This document shows positions 16,262 to 22,358 of a stretch of DNA of 39,128 nucleotides, in pieces. Positions within the stretch are counted from its first letter, which is position 1; every line of letters starts with the position of its first letter. The notes under the pieces were generated by a model. It saw nothing but the letters and a program-made list of their open reading frames with translations. It ran no database searches and was not told the DNA's origin. The position numbers were made by a program, and so were the translations under genes. The stretch is from Niallia sp. NCCP-28. GTDB lineage: Bacteria > Bacillota > Bacilli > Bacillales > Cytobacillaceae. The stretch covers positions 1 through 39,128 of the forward strand of contig NZ_BQYJ01000019.1 in assembly GCF_023168165.1 (NCBI RefSeq), in the 5' to 3' direction.

Positions 16262-16310
16262 TTGACAATATTAAATTATAAAATTAAAGTTAATTACGAA
16301 TAGTAAGTGA
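16262..16310 (+). promoter_or_regulatory. Nitroreductase promoter with HxlR/YodB-like operator
   Basis: TTGACA (16262-16267), 17 bases, TAAAGT (16285-16290). The imperfect palindrome TTAATTAC-GAATA-GTAAGTGA (16290-16310) begins on the last base of the -10. It matches the perfect palindrome at 6335-6355 in 17 of 21 positions and in exact position relative to the promoter. Confidence 0.68.
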
Positions 16311-16338
16311 TATATAAAAGAAAATGGAGGAATGAATG

Positions 16339-16935
16339 ATGAGTAATTTTTTAGAAGCAATTAAAAACAGACGCAGTTATTATGGAATTAGTAAAGAGCA
16401 GGTAGTTTCTGATGAAAAAATTCAAAAAATTGTGAATGAAGCTGTTTTGCATACGCCTTCTGCCTTTAATTCTCAAAGCACACGGGTAGTTGTTTTGTTA
16501 GGGGAAAATCATGATAAAGTTTGGGCTATTACAGCAGATGAATTAAAAAAAATTGTTCCTGCTGAAAATTTTGCATCAACAGAAGAAAAGATAAATTCAT
16601 TTAAAGCTGGCTATGGAACGGTTCTTTTTTTCGAAGATCAAGAAGTAGTGGAAGGGTTGCAAAAACAATTTGGGGCATATGCAGATAATTTCCCAATTTG
16701 GTCTGCACATACGTCTGCGATGCATCAGTTAGTTATTTGGACGGCGTTAGAAGAAGCTGGATTTGGAGCATCTTTGCAACATTATAACCCTCTAATTGAT
16801 GAAGCGGTGCAAGTAAAATGGGATCTTCCGGGAACATGGAAACTAGTCGCGCAAATGCCATTTGGCAAACCAACAGCTGAACCAGGCCAAAAAGAATATA
16901 AACCGTTAGAAGAGCGTGTTAAAGTCTTTAAATAA
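16339..16935 (+). CDS. Nitroreductase family protein, Frm2-like
   Basis: 198 residues of the FMN-dependent nitroreductase fold. The start MSNFLEAIKNRRSYYGIS has the FMN-binding RRS motif. TPSAFNSQSTRVVVLLGENH and GFGASLQHYNPLID are typical of the Frm2/fatty-acid-repression-mutant branch rather than of NfsA or NfrA. It should reduce nitro compounds or quinones with NAD(P)H in the cytosol. ATGs at 16336 and 16339 are both possible; the second is 8 bases from GGAGG and is preferred. The operator in its promoter suggests induction by electrophiles or oxidants. It has its own strong terminator. Confidence 0.85.
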   Translation: MSNFLEAIKNRRSYYGISKEQVVSDEKIQKIVNEAVLHTPSAFNSQSTRVVVLLGENHDKVWAITADELKKIVPAENFASTEEKINSFKAGYGTVLFFEDQEVVEGLQKQFGAYADNFPIWSAHTSAMHQLVIWTALEEAGFGASLQHYNPLIDEAVQVKWDLPGTWKLVAQMPFGKPTAEPGQKEYKPLEERVKVFK

Positions 16936-16943
16936 TAGAAAAG

Positions 16944-16986
16944 TTTAAAAAAAGGCACATGAATGAGTCATGTGCCTTTTTTTAAA
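16944..16986. terminator. Terminator of the nitroreductase gene
   Basis: A perfect 19-bp stem (TTTAAAAAAAGGCACATGA / TCATGTGCCTTTTTTTAAA) with a 5-base loop. Confidence 0.93.
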
Positions 16987-17098
16987 GCATATACAGGCTA
17001 GCTATCCTTATTTAATAGGCTGTAAGACCATTAACTCAAGGATTTGGAAAGGAAGTTTGTCTGCAAAATCGTATTGATGGAGAGTTTACTTTATCTAT

Positions 17099-17148
17099 TT
17101 GACATAAAAGAAATATAAATAGTATAATTATCTTGAATTCGAGATAAT
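17099..17148 (+). promoter_or_regulatory. Promoter with MhqR-type palindromic operator
   Basis: TTGACA (17099-17104), 18 bases, TATAAT (17123-17128). A 22-base palindrome (17127-17148) with arms ATTATCT and AGATAAT around an AATTC centre overlaps the end of the -10. It agrees closely with the published MhqR box, TATCTCGAATTCGAGATA in outline. MhqR is a MarR-family repressor released by quinones and diamide. The mhqD-like gene in the operon supports the assignment. Confidence 0.75.
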
Positions 17149-17191
17149 AGTGTTTTTTAAACGATTGATTAGATAATTAGGAGGAAAAATA

Positions 17192-17803
17192 ATGTTTATG
17201 ATTGATCCGGCCTCTTTGTCTCCTAAGGATGTGTATAAATTTTTAATTGGAAGCATCCTTCCTAGACCGATAGCATTTGTGACTTCCATAGGAAAGGGAA
17301 ATGCGTTAAATGGTGCACCTTTTAGTTTTTTTAACATCGTTTCCTCAGATCCGCCGATTCTTTCTATCGCTATTCAGAGAAAAAACTATATACAAAAAGA
17401 TACAGCTCGTAATATTAGTCTAAATAAGGAGTTTGTTGTCCATATTTGTGATCAGGAGAATATAGAAAAAATAAATGAAACAGCAGCAAGTTTGCCAAGC
17501 AATCAAAGTGAAATTGAGTATGCTCATATGCAGAAGGCAAAGAGTGCTCAAATCTCAACACCAGGAATAACAGAAGCTAAAATTAGAATAGAATGTAAGC
17601 TAGAGCATCTTATTACCATTACAAATGATGAAGGGAAGCCTACCTGTGATTTAATACTCGGCCGCGCTGTTTGCTTTCATATTCAAGAAAAATTATATAA
17701 GGATGGAAAAATAGAAGTTGAGCAGTTAAAGCCTGTCGCTAGACTTGCTGGCGATAATTATAGCAAACTTGGAGAAATGTTTAGTATAAAACGACCAAAT
17801 TAA
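17192..17803 (+). CDS. Flavin reductase-like FMN-binding split-barrel protein
   Basis: 203 residues. The N-terminal half has the flavoredoxin/flavin reductase layout: FLIGSILPRPIAFVTSIGKG, NGAPFSFFNIVSSDPPILSI, then KDTARNISLNKEFVVHI. These proteins bind FMN and either reduce free flavin or act on small substrates with NAD(P)H. The ATG follows TAGGAGG. First gene of a four-gene operon (gaps of 18, 25 and 2 bases) behind an MhqR-type operator, so it is probably induced by quinones. The exact substrate is unknown. Confidence 0.85.
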   Translation: MFMIDPASLSPKDVYKFLIGSILPRPIAFVTSIGKGNALNGAPFSFFNIVSSDPPILSIAIQRKNYIQKDTARNISLNKEFVVHICDQENIEKINETAASLPSNQSEIEYAHMQKAKSAQISTPGITEAKIRIECKLEHLITITNDEGKPTCDLILGRAVCFHIQEKLYKDGKIEVEQLKPVARLAGDNYSKLGEMFSIKRPN

Positions 17804-17821
17804 GAATAGGAGAAGGATAAA

Positions 17822-18433
17822 ATGCAGCATATTTTTAAAAAAGGAAGCAATCAGAATAAACCAACTCTATTATTATTGCATGGTACAGGTGGAACAGAAC
17901 ATGATCTGCTGCCCCTTGCTGAGTTAGTAGAGCCAGAAAGCTCTGTTTTAAGTGTTCGCGGCAATATTTTGGAAAATGGAATGCCCCGTTTCTTTCGCAG
18001 ATTAGCAGAAGGTGTATTTGATGAGGAAGATTTAATATTCCGCACAAAGGAATTAAATGAATTTTTAAATGAAAGTGCAGAAAAATATGAATTTGACCGC
18101 AAAAATATTGTAGCAATTGGTTACTCAAACGGGGCAAATATAGCAGCAAGCATTTTATTCCATTATACTGATGGGTTAAAAGGAGCTATTTTACATCATC
18201 CGATGGTTCCACGTCGAGGAATAGACCTTCCAAATTTAAAGAATCTTCCTGTTTTTATTGCAGCAGGGAAAAATGATCCTATTTGTCCTTTGCAAGAATC
18301 CGAAGATTTGAAAGAGTTATTGGCAAATGCGGGAGCAAATATCCATATGCATTGGGAAAACTATGGCCATCAATTAACCAGAACAGAAGTAGACGCAGCA
18401 GCAAGCTGGTTTCAGAAAAATTTTGCCAAATAA
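17822..18433 (+). CDS. mhqD: Alpha/beta hydrolase, phospholipase/carboxylesterase family (MhqD-like)
   Basis: 203 residues. The oxyanion-hole region is LLLLHGTGGTEHDLLPLAE near the start, the nucleophile Ser lies in the elbow AIGYSNGANIAAS, the Asp in AAGKNDPICP and the His in NYGHQLT. Length and motifs fit MhqD/YodD of B. subtilis (about 202 residues), a member of the MhqR quinone-stress regulon. It probably hydrolyses esters of quinone or catechol adducts; this is not established. The ATG follows AGGAGAAGG, 18 bases after the flavin reductase. Confidence 0.85.
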   Translation: MQHIFKKGSNQNKPTLLLLHGTGGTEHDLLPLAELVEPESSVLSVRGNILENGMPRFFRRLAEGVFDEEDLIFRTKELNEFLNESAEKYEFDRKNIVAIGYSNGANIAASILFHYTDGLKGAILHHPMVPRRGIDLPNLKNLPVFIAAGKNDPICPLQESEDLKELLANAGANIHMHWENYGHQLTRTEVDAAASWFQKNFAK

Positions 18434-18458
18434 GGAGTTACTAAGGAGGAAAGCAGAG

Positions 18459-19169
18459 ATGATACAGATATTTCCGAAAGAAGCTGGACATTCAGCAAGC
18501 AATGAGTGGTTAGAGAGTCATTTTAGTTTTTCTTTTGGTCCTTATTATGATCCTGAAAATATCCAATTTGGACCATTGCGGGTTTTAAACGATGATATTA
18601 TTCAACCGAGAAATGGATTTGGAATACATCCACATAGGGAAGCAGAAGTTGTTTCTATTGCTTTAAGCGGACAGCTAAAACATGAAGACAGTTTAGGAAA
18701 TAGTGGAGTGATTGAATTCGGCCAGGTCCAAAGAATGACAGCAGGAACAGGAATTCTTCATTCAGAAGTTAATCCATCTGAGACAATGCCAGGCAGATTT
18801 CTTCAATTATGGTTTTTTCCTGATACAAAACAGTTGCCTCCTTCCTATGAAGATATTAGCTATGATACCAGCCGCTTAAAAAATCAGCTAGTGCCAATCG
18901 TAGCTCCTAATGCTAGTAAGGGGATTGCGAAAATTCATCAAGATGTTACTGTGTATTTATCAAAAATCGATGCCAAAGAGGGGATAGAATATAAACAAAA
19001 AGAGGGCAGAAGAATTTTTGTTTATATAATTGATGGAAGCGTGCTAGTAAACAATGAATATTCCGCTGGAAAATATGGATCTGCACGTATTGAAGATATT
19101 GATTTTTTGCAAATAGATGCTTTAGAGGACAGTTTTATTATGTTAATTGATTTGCCAGAAGGAGAATAA
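18459..19169 (+). CDS. Pirin family protein (quercetin-dioxygenase-like bicupin)
   Basis: 236 residues. The pirin motif is complete: GFGIHPHREAEVVSIALSG, LKHEDSLGN, QRMTAGTGILHSEVNPS. The three His and one Glu bind a metal in the N-terminal cupin. Bacterial pirins of this size can cleave quercetin with O2. The long frame opens at 18423, but AAGGAGG eight bases before the ATG at 18459 fixes the start. Third gene of the MhqR-type operon; pirins often travel with quinone-stress genes. Confidence 0.88.
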   Translation: MIQIFPKEAGHSASNEWLESHFSFSFGPYYDPENIQFGPLRVLNDDIIQPRNGFGIHPHREAEVVSIALSGQLKHEDSLGNSGVIEFGQVQRMTAGTGILHSEVNPSETMPGRFLQLWFFPDTKQLPPSYEDISYDTSRLKNQLVPIVAPNASKGIAKIHQDVTVYLSKIDAKEGIEYKQKEGRRIFVYIIDGSVLVNNEYSAGKYGSARIEDIDFLQIDALEDSFIMLIDLPEGE

Positions 19170-19171
19170 TA

Positions 19172-19444
19172 ATGTTAATGATTCGTCATGCCATTGGAAG
19201 CAGACTATTTCTTGAAACTGCTCATTATTCTGTAAATCCAAAAGAAGATAAATGGGTCATCACTGCATCTGTTACAAAAAACGAGCTTAAAAACTTGCTT
19301 GATTTTCAAGAAGAATTAAATTTATTTATAGTGGAAGAAAATCAAAAAACATGGTATTATTCCTCTAATGCAGATTTATCGGTGAATTCTAAAGAAAATG
19401 AGATAACTATTGTTGCAGATCATCAGACAAAGTATCCCGTCTAA
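19172..19444 (+). CDS. Unknown 90-residue protein at the end of the quinone-stress operon
   Basis: It starts 2 bases after the pirin stop, with GAAGGAGA overlapping the pirin end, so translation is coupled. Soluble, mixed alpha/beta composition, no cysteine, no signal peptide (MLMIRHAIGSRLFLETAHYS at the start, then a polar stretch with several aromatic residues, WYYSSN). I do not recognise the family. Position alone suggests a role in electrophile stress. Confidence 0.72.
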   Translation: MLMIRHAIGSRLFLETAHYSVNPKEDKWVITASVTKNELKNLLDFQEELNLFIVEENQKTWYYSSNADLSVNSKENEITIVADHQTKYPV

Positions 19445-19513
19445 ATATTTTTCATAAGCATAGTTTTTAATGTAAAATGATAAGTATAAAAAACCATTAC
19501 TAAAACGACGAAC

Positions 19514-19549
19514 AAACCCAAATGCTCTAATTAGAACATTTGGGTTTTA
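19514..19549. terminator. Terminator of the quinone-stress operon
   Basis: Arms AACCCAAATG and CATTTGGGTT with an extra TCT/AGA pair inside; T tract follows. It also faces the leftward gsiB gene. Confidence 0.85.
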
Positions 19550-19579
19550 GATTTACCTAATATAAATGGCATCAATGGA

Positions 19580-19951
19580 TTAATCATTGTTGCGATTGGT
19601 TGCATTGCCGCCTTTTTTGCCGATTTCTTGGTAAAATTCCTTATCATGGTTTTTAGAGGTGGCTTCTCCACCTTTTTTGCCGATTTCTTGATAGAACTCT
19701 TTGTCATGATTGTCGGAAGTAGCTTCTCCGCCTTTTTTACCAATTTCTTGGTAGAATTCTTTGTCATGGTTATTGGAAGTAGCTTCTCCACCTTTTTCGC
19801 CGATTTCTTGGTAGAATTCTTTATCATGGTTATTAGAAGTAGCTTCTCCACCTTTTTGTCCAATTTCTTGATAAAATTCCTTATCGTGATTTTTAGCTGT
19901 AGCTTGTCCGCCTTTTCTTCCTGCTTCTTCTCTGCTCATTTTGTCTGCCAT
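19580..19951 (-). CDS. gsiB: General stress protein GsiB (KGG repeat protein)
   Basis: 123 residues, the same length as B. subtilis GsiB. After MADKMSREEAGRKGGQATA come five near-identical 20-residue units of the form NHDKEFYQEIGKKGGEAT. The protein is very hydrophilic and LEA-like, typical of stress- and desiccation-related hydrophilins. The long frame continues upstream, but TAGGAG before the ATG at 19951 and the repeat start fix the gene. A SigB-type promoter lies upstream. A 112-codon frame on the other strand is only a shadow of the repeats. Confidence 0.93.
   Translation of the reverse strand: MADKMSREEAGRKGGQATAKNHDKEFYQEIGQKGGEATSNNHDKEFYQEIGEKGGEATSNNHDKEFYQEIGKKGGEATSDNHDKEFYQEIGKKGGEATSKNHDKEFYQEIGKKGGNATNRNND
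19595..19894 (-). repeat. Five tandem 60-bp repeats inside gsiB
   Basis: The 20-residue units are also repeated at DNA level, so copy number could change by slippage or recombination. There are no spacers, so this is not a CRISPR array. Confidence 0.88.
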
Positions 19952-19996
19952 ATTGATCACTCCTAAAAAATTTTTTATGAATTGTACATAGGTTAT

Positions 19997-20021
19997 ATAG
20001 CCGCTTTTGGGATGAATAAAC
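19997..20021 (-). promoter_or_regulatory. SigB promoter of gsiB
   Basis: Read leftwards: GTTTAT (20021-20016), 13 bases, GGCTAT (20002-19997). The SigB consensus is GTTTAA-N12-14-GGGTAT, so 10 of 12 bases agree with correct spacing, 46 bases before the start. Confidence 0.75.
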
Positions 20022-20148
20022 ATGAAATAAGCAGAAAAAAGAGAGGAAATGTTTGGCATTTTTTTGTTTGGCTGATAAATCAAGGATAAATCGCATATTA
20101 AATGAAGATAAGTTTTGATCATTATTAGAAAAAAGGAGAATGTGAATA

Positions 20149-20514
20149 ATGATTTCAATAGATAAGTTTTTGCAAGTGGTTCAAAAAGCAGAAGAGTTGG
20201 GCTGTAAGGTAGTGTATGATTCTATGAAGAAAATAAGTTTTAATGCAAATATGTTTATTACTGTTCCTTATGAAATTTCTTTGGAAAATACGTATGCTCT
20301 TGCTCATGAGATTGGACATGTGCTGGATTTTATCCAAGGGGATTTAGATTATGATAAATGGCTAAATGACTGGTCTTATCGAGTAAATGCAGAAATGAGT
20401 GCATGGGTGCATGCCTATAAATTATTAACAGAGCTTGATGTGCCTCTTGACGGCTGGAAAAATCATGTAGACAGCAAATTATCCAATTACTTTAAATTGC
20501 CGGACGTTATATAA
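20149..20514 (+). CDS. Small HEXXH zinc-metallopeptidase-like protein
   Basis: 121 residues. The motif LAHEIGHVLDF (about residues 48-58) is a zincin HEXXH of the ImmA/IrrE type; downstream Glu and Asp in NAEMSAWVHAY may complete the site. There is no helix-turn-helix or second domain, and no phage or repressor gene nearby, so it is much smaller than typical ImmA/IrrE proteins. Cytosolic, no signal peptide. The ATG follows AAAGGAGAATG. Transcribed alone with a terminator at 20531-20560. Substrate unknown. Confidence 0.75.
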   Translation: MISIDKFLQVVQKAEELGCKVVYDSMKKISFNANMFITVPYEISLENTYALAHEIGHVLDFIQGDLDYDKWLNDWSYRVNAEMSAWVHAYKLLTELDVPLDGWKNHVDSKLSNYFKLPDVI

Positions 20515-20530
20515 ATATAGGTTAAATTGA

Positions 20531-20562
20531 AAAATCCTCTATATTATTAGAGGATTTTTTTA
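20531..20562. terminator. Terminator of the HEXXH protein gene
   Basis: AAAATCCTCT / AGAGGATTTT arms with an 8-base loop and a T7 tail. Confidence 0.88.
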
Positions 20563-20637
20563 TCTTTAAAAAGAGGAACAGAATCCTTGTCACTGAAAGT
20601 GTAGGACTGAAAAAAGTTTTGATACATCTATTCTTTT

Positions 20638-20824
20638 GGCTGTTTTTGTAAACTTTGTTGAGTAGACTGATTTCCGTGGGGCAGACGGTGAGTCTCCTCG
20701 GCATAGCGCCTGTCCCGCTAATCCTACAGGAATCTCGCCCTTTTCACTCCAATCCACTTGTTTTATAACTATGGATTTACTTATGGAAACTATCCGAAGA
20801 ACAACAATCTTTTAGAAAACAGCT
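20638..20824 (-). repeat. Dispersed MITE-like intergenic repeat, copy 2 (inverted)
   Basis: Reverse complement of the 2655-2856 element: the bases near 20750-20824 match its left arm almost perfectly, and TAAACTTTGTTG near 20650 matches its right end. The ends GGCTGTTTTTG and GAAAACAGC form the terminal inverted repeat. It fills much of the gap before the glycosyltransferase genes; the rest of that gap shows nothing clear. Confidence 0.75.
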
Positions 20825-20951
20825 AATCTTTTATATGATATTTTAGGAAAGTTAAGGATTAATTAAGGTTTATTCAGTAGAATCACATTATTCCATTCGG
20901 AAGTAGCAAAGGAAGTATTGTTACAGTTTATGAAAGGAAAGGTGATAATAA

Positions 20952-21917
20952 ATGGATAACCTAAAGTATTCTATTATTATACCTGTATTTAATGAAGAAC
21001 AGGTGATAGAACATACCTATGAGCGCTTAAAAATTGTGATGGACAGTACAGCAGAAACATATGAGCTATTGTTCATTAATGATGGAAGCAGAGATAGTAC
21101 TATTGATATATTAAAACATTTGGGAGAAACCGATAATCATATAAAAACAATTGATTTTTCTAGAAATTTTGGTCACCAAATTGCGATTACAGCTGGAATG
21201 GATTATGCACAAGGAGATGCTGTCATTATTATTGATGCAGATCTACAAGATCCTCCTGAATTGATATTAGAAATGATTGGAAAGTGGAAAAGCGGCTATG
21301 ATGTGGTGTATGCAAAAAGAACAGCAAGAAAGGGAGAAACCTTTTTTAAAAAACAAACTGCTGCCCTATTTTATCGAACACTGCGAGCTATGACTGACAT
21401 TGAAATCCCAATCGATACAGGAGACTTTCGTTTAATTGACCGAAAAGTTTGTGAACAGATGCAAAATGTTCATGAAAGAAATCGATTTGTCAGAGGATTA
21501 GTAAGCTGGGTTGGCTTTAAGCAAACTGCTGTAGAATATGAGCGAGACGAAAGATACGCTGGTGAAACAAAATATCCATTAAAACGAATGCTTAAATTAT
21601 CCATAGATGGAATCACTTCTTTTTCATATAAGCCATTAAAAATAGCGAATTATCTAGGGGCGGCATTATCAACTATCGGATTTATTTATATGCTTGTTGT
21701 GCTGTATCAAAAACTTTTTACAACAACGACTATTACAGGATGGTCTTCTATCATTGTCATACAACTATTCTTTAGCGGCATTACCCTCATGATGCTAGGG
21801 GTAATGGGCGAATATATAGGCCGTATTTACGATGAAGCAAAAAATCGGCCATTATATATTGTACAGGATGTGTATAGTGTGGAAAATCCAACAAAAACGG
21901 CCATTACGACAAAATGA
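20952..21917 (+). CDS. Family 2 glycosyltransferase, polyprenyl-phosphate sugar synthase type
   Basis: 321 residues. The GT-A domain starts SIIIPVFNEEQVIEHTYERL, with FINDGSRDST and the metal-binding IIDADLQDPPELI near residue 95; ERNRFVRGLVSWVGF and ETKYPLKRMLKL are typical of the CsbB/YkcC/GtrB group. Two C-terminal membrane helices follow. These enzymes transfer a sugar from a UDP donor to undecaprenyl phosphate at the inner face of the membrane. The ATG follows GAAAGGAAAGGTG; the end overlaps gtrA by 4 bases. Confidence 0.92.
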   Translation: MDNLKYSIIIPVFNEEQVIEHTYERLKIVMDSTAETYELLFINDGSRDSTIDILKHLGETDNHIKTIDFSRNFGHQIAITAGMDYAQGDAVIIIDADLQDPPELILEMIGKWKSGYDVVYAKRTARKGETFFKKQTAALFYRTLRAMTDIEIPIDTGDFRLIDRKVCEQMQNVHERNRFVRGLVSWVGFKQTAVEYERDERYAGETKYPLKRMLKLSIDGITSFSYKPLKIANYLGAALSTIGFIYMLVVLYQKLFTTTTITGWSSIIVIQLFFSGITLMMLGVMGEYIGRIYDEAKNRPLYIVQDVYSVENPTKTAITTK

Positions 21918-22309
21918 AACGAAAATTTATCATTTTTGGAAAGTTTGCAGCAGTAGGGGGCGTCAATACTTGTATTGATTTTCTTGTCTATACATTATTG
22001 GCGGTTTTATCTGTAAATTATTTAATTGCACAATGCATTTCCTACATCTGTGGACTTTTAAACAGCTATTTTATGAACCGTGCTTGGACGTTTAAAAGGA
22101 AAGAAAAAGCAAATTGGCAAGAGTTCTTCCGTTTTGTATGTGTAAATGCTCTAACCTTATTGATTACGATGCTTTTTCTCCAGCTTTTTTACACTGAACA
22201 TCATTGGAGTTTGGCTGCAAGCAAGTTTGCAGCAACAGTCATTGGTGTTTTCATTAACTTTATAGGCACAAAATTTTTTGTTTTTACCAAAAAAGCAAGT
22301 GATGTCTAG
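21914..22309 (+). CDS. GtrA/GtcA family membrane protein, putative lipid-linked sugar flippase
   Basis: 131 residues with four membrane helices. Family marks: FGKFAAVGGVNTCIDFLVY at the start, SYICGLLNSYFMNRAWTFKR, and a last helix ending NFIGTKFFVF. GtrA/GtcA proteins are thought to flip undecaprenyl-phosphate sugars to the outside. The ATGA overlap with the glycosyltransferase gene means coupled translation and a shared pathway. Confidence 0.9.
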   Translation: MKRKFIIFGKFAAVGGVNTCIDFLVYTLLAVLSVNYLIAQCISYICGLLNSYFMNRAWTFKRKEKANWQEFFRFVCVNALTLLITMLFLQLFYTEHHWSLAASKFAATVIGVFINFIGTKFFVFTKKASDV

Positions 22310-22358
22310 TAGAAGGAACATTTAAAACAGTAAAAATAACAGAAAGTATGAGGTATTT

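Noticed and set aside
19595-19894. Possible CRISPR array
   Set aside because: The 60-bp units are contiguous without spacers and encode the KGG repeats of GsiB.
19628-19966. 112-codon frame on the plus strand opposite gsiB
   Set aside because: It exists only because the 60-bp repeats keep all frames open; it has no ribosome binding site and its product is a hydrophobic mirror of the repeat.
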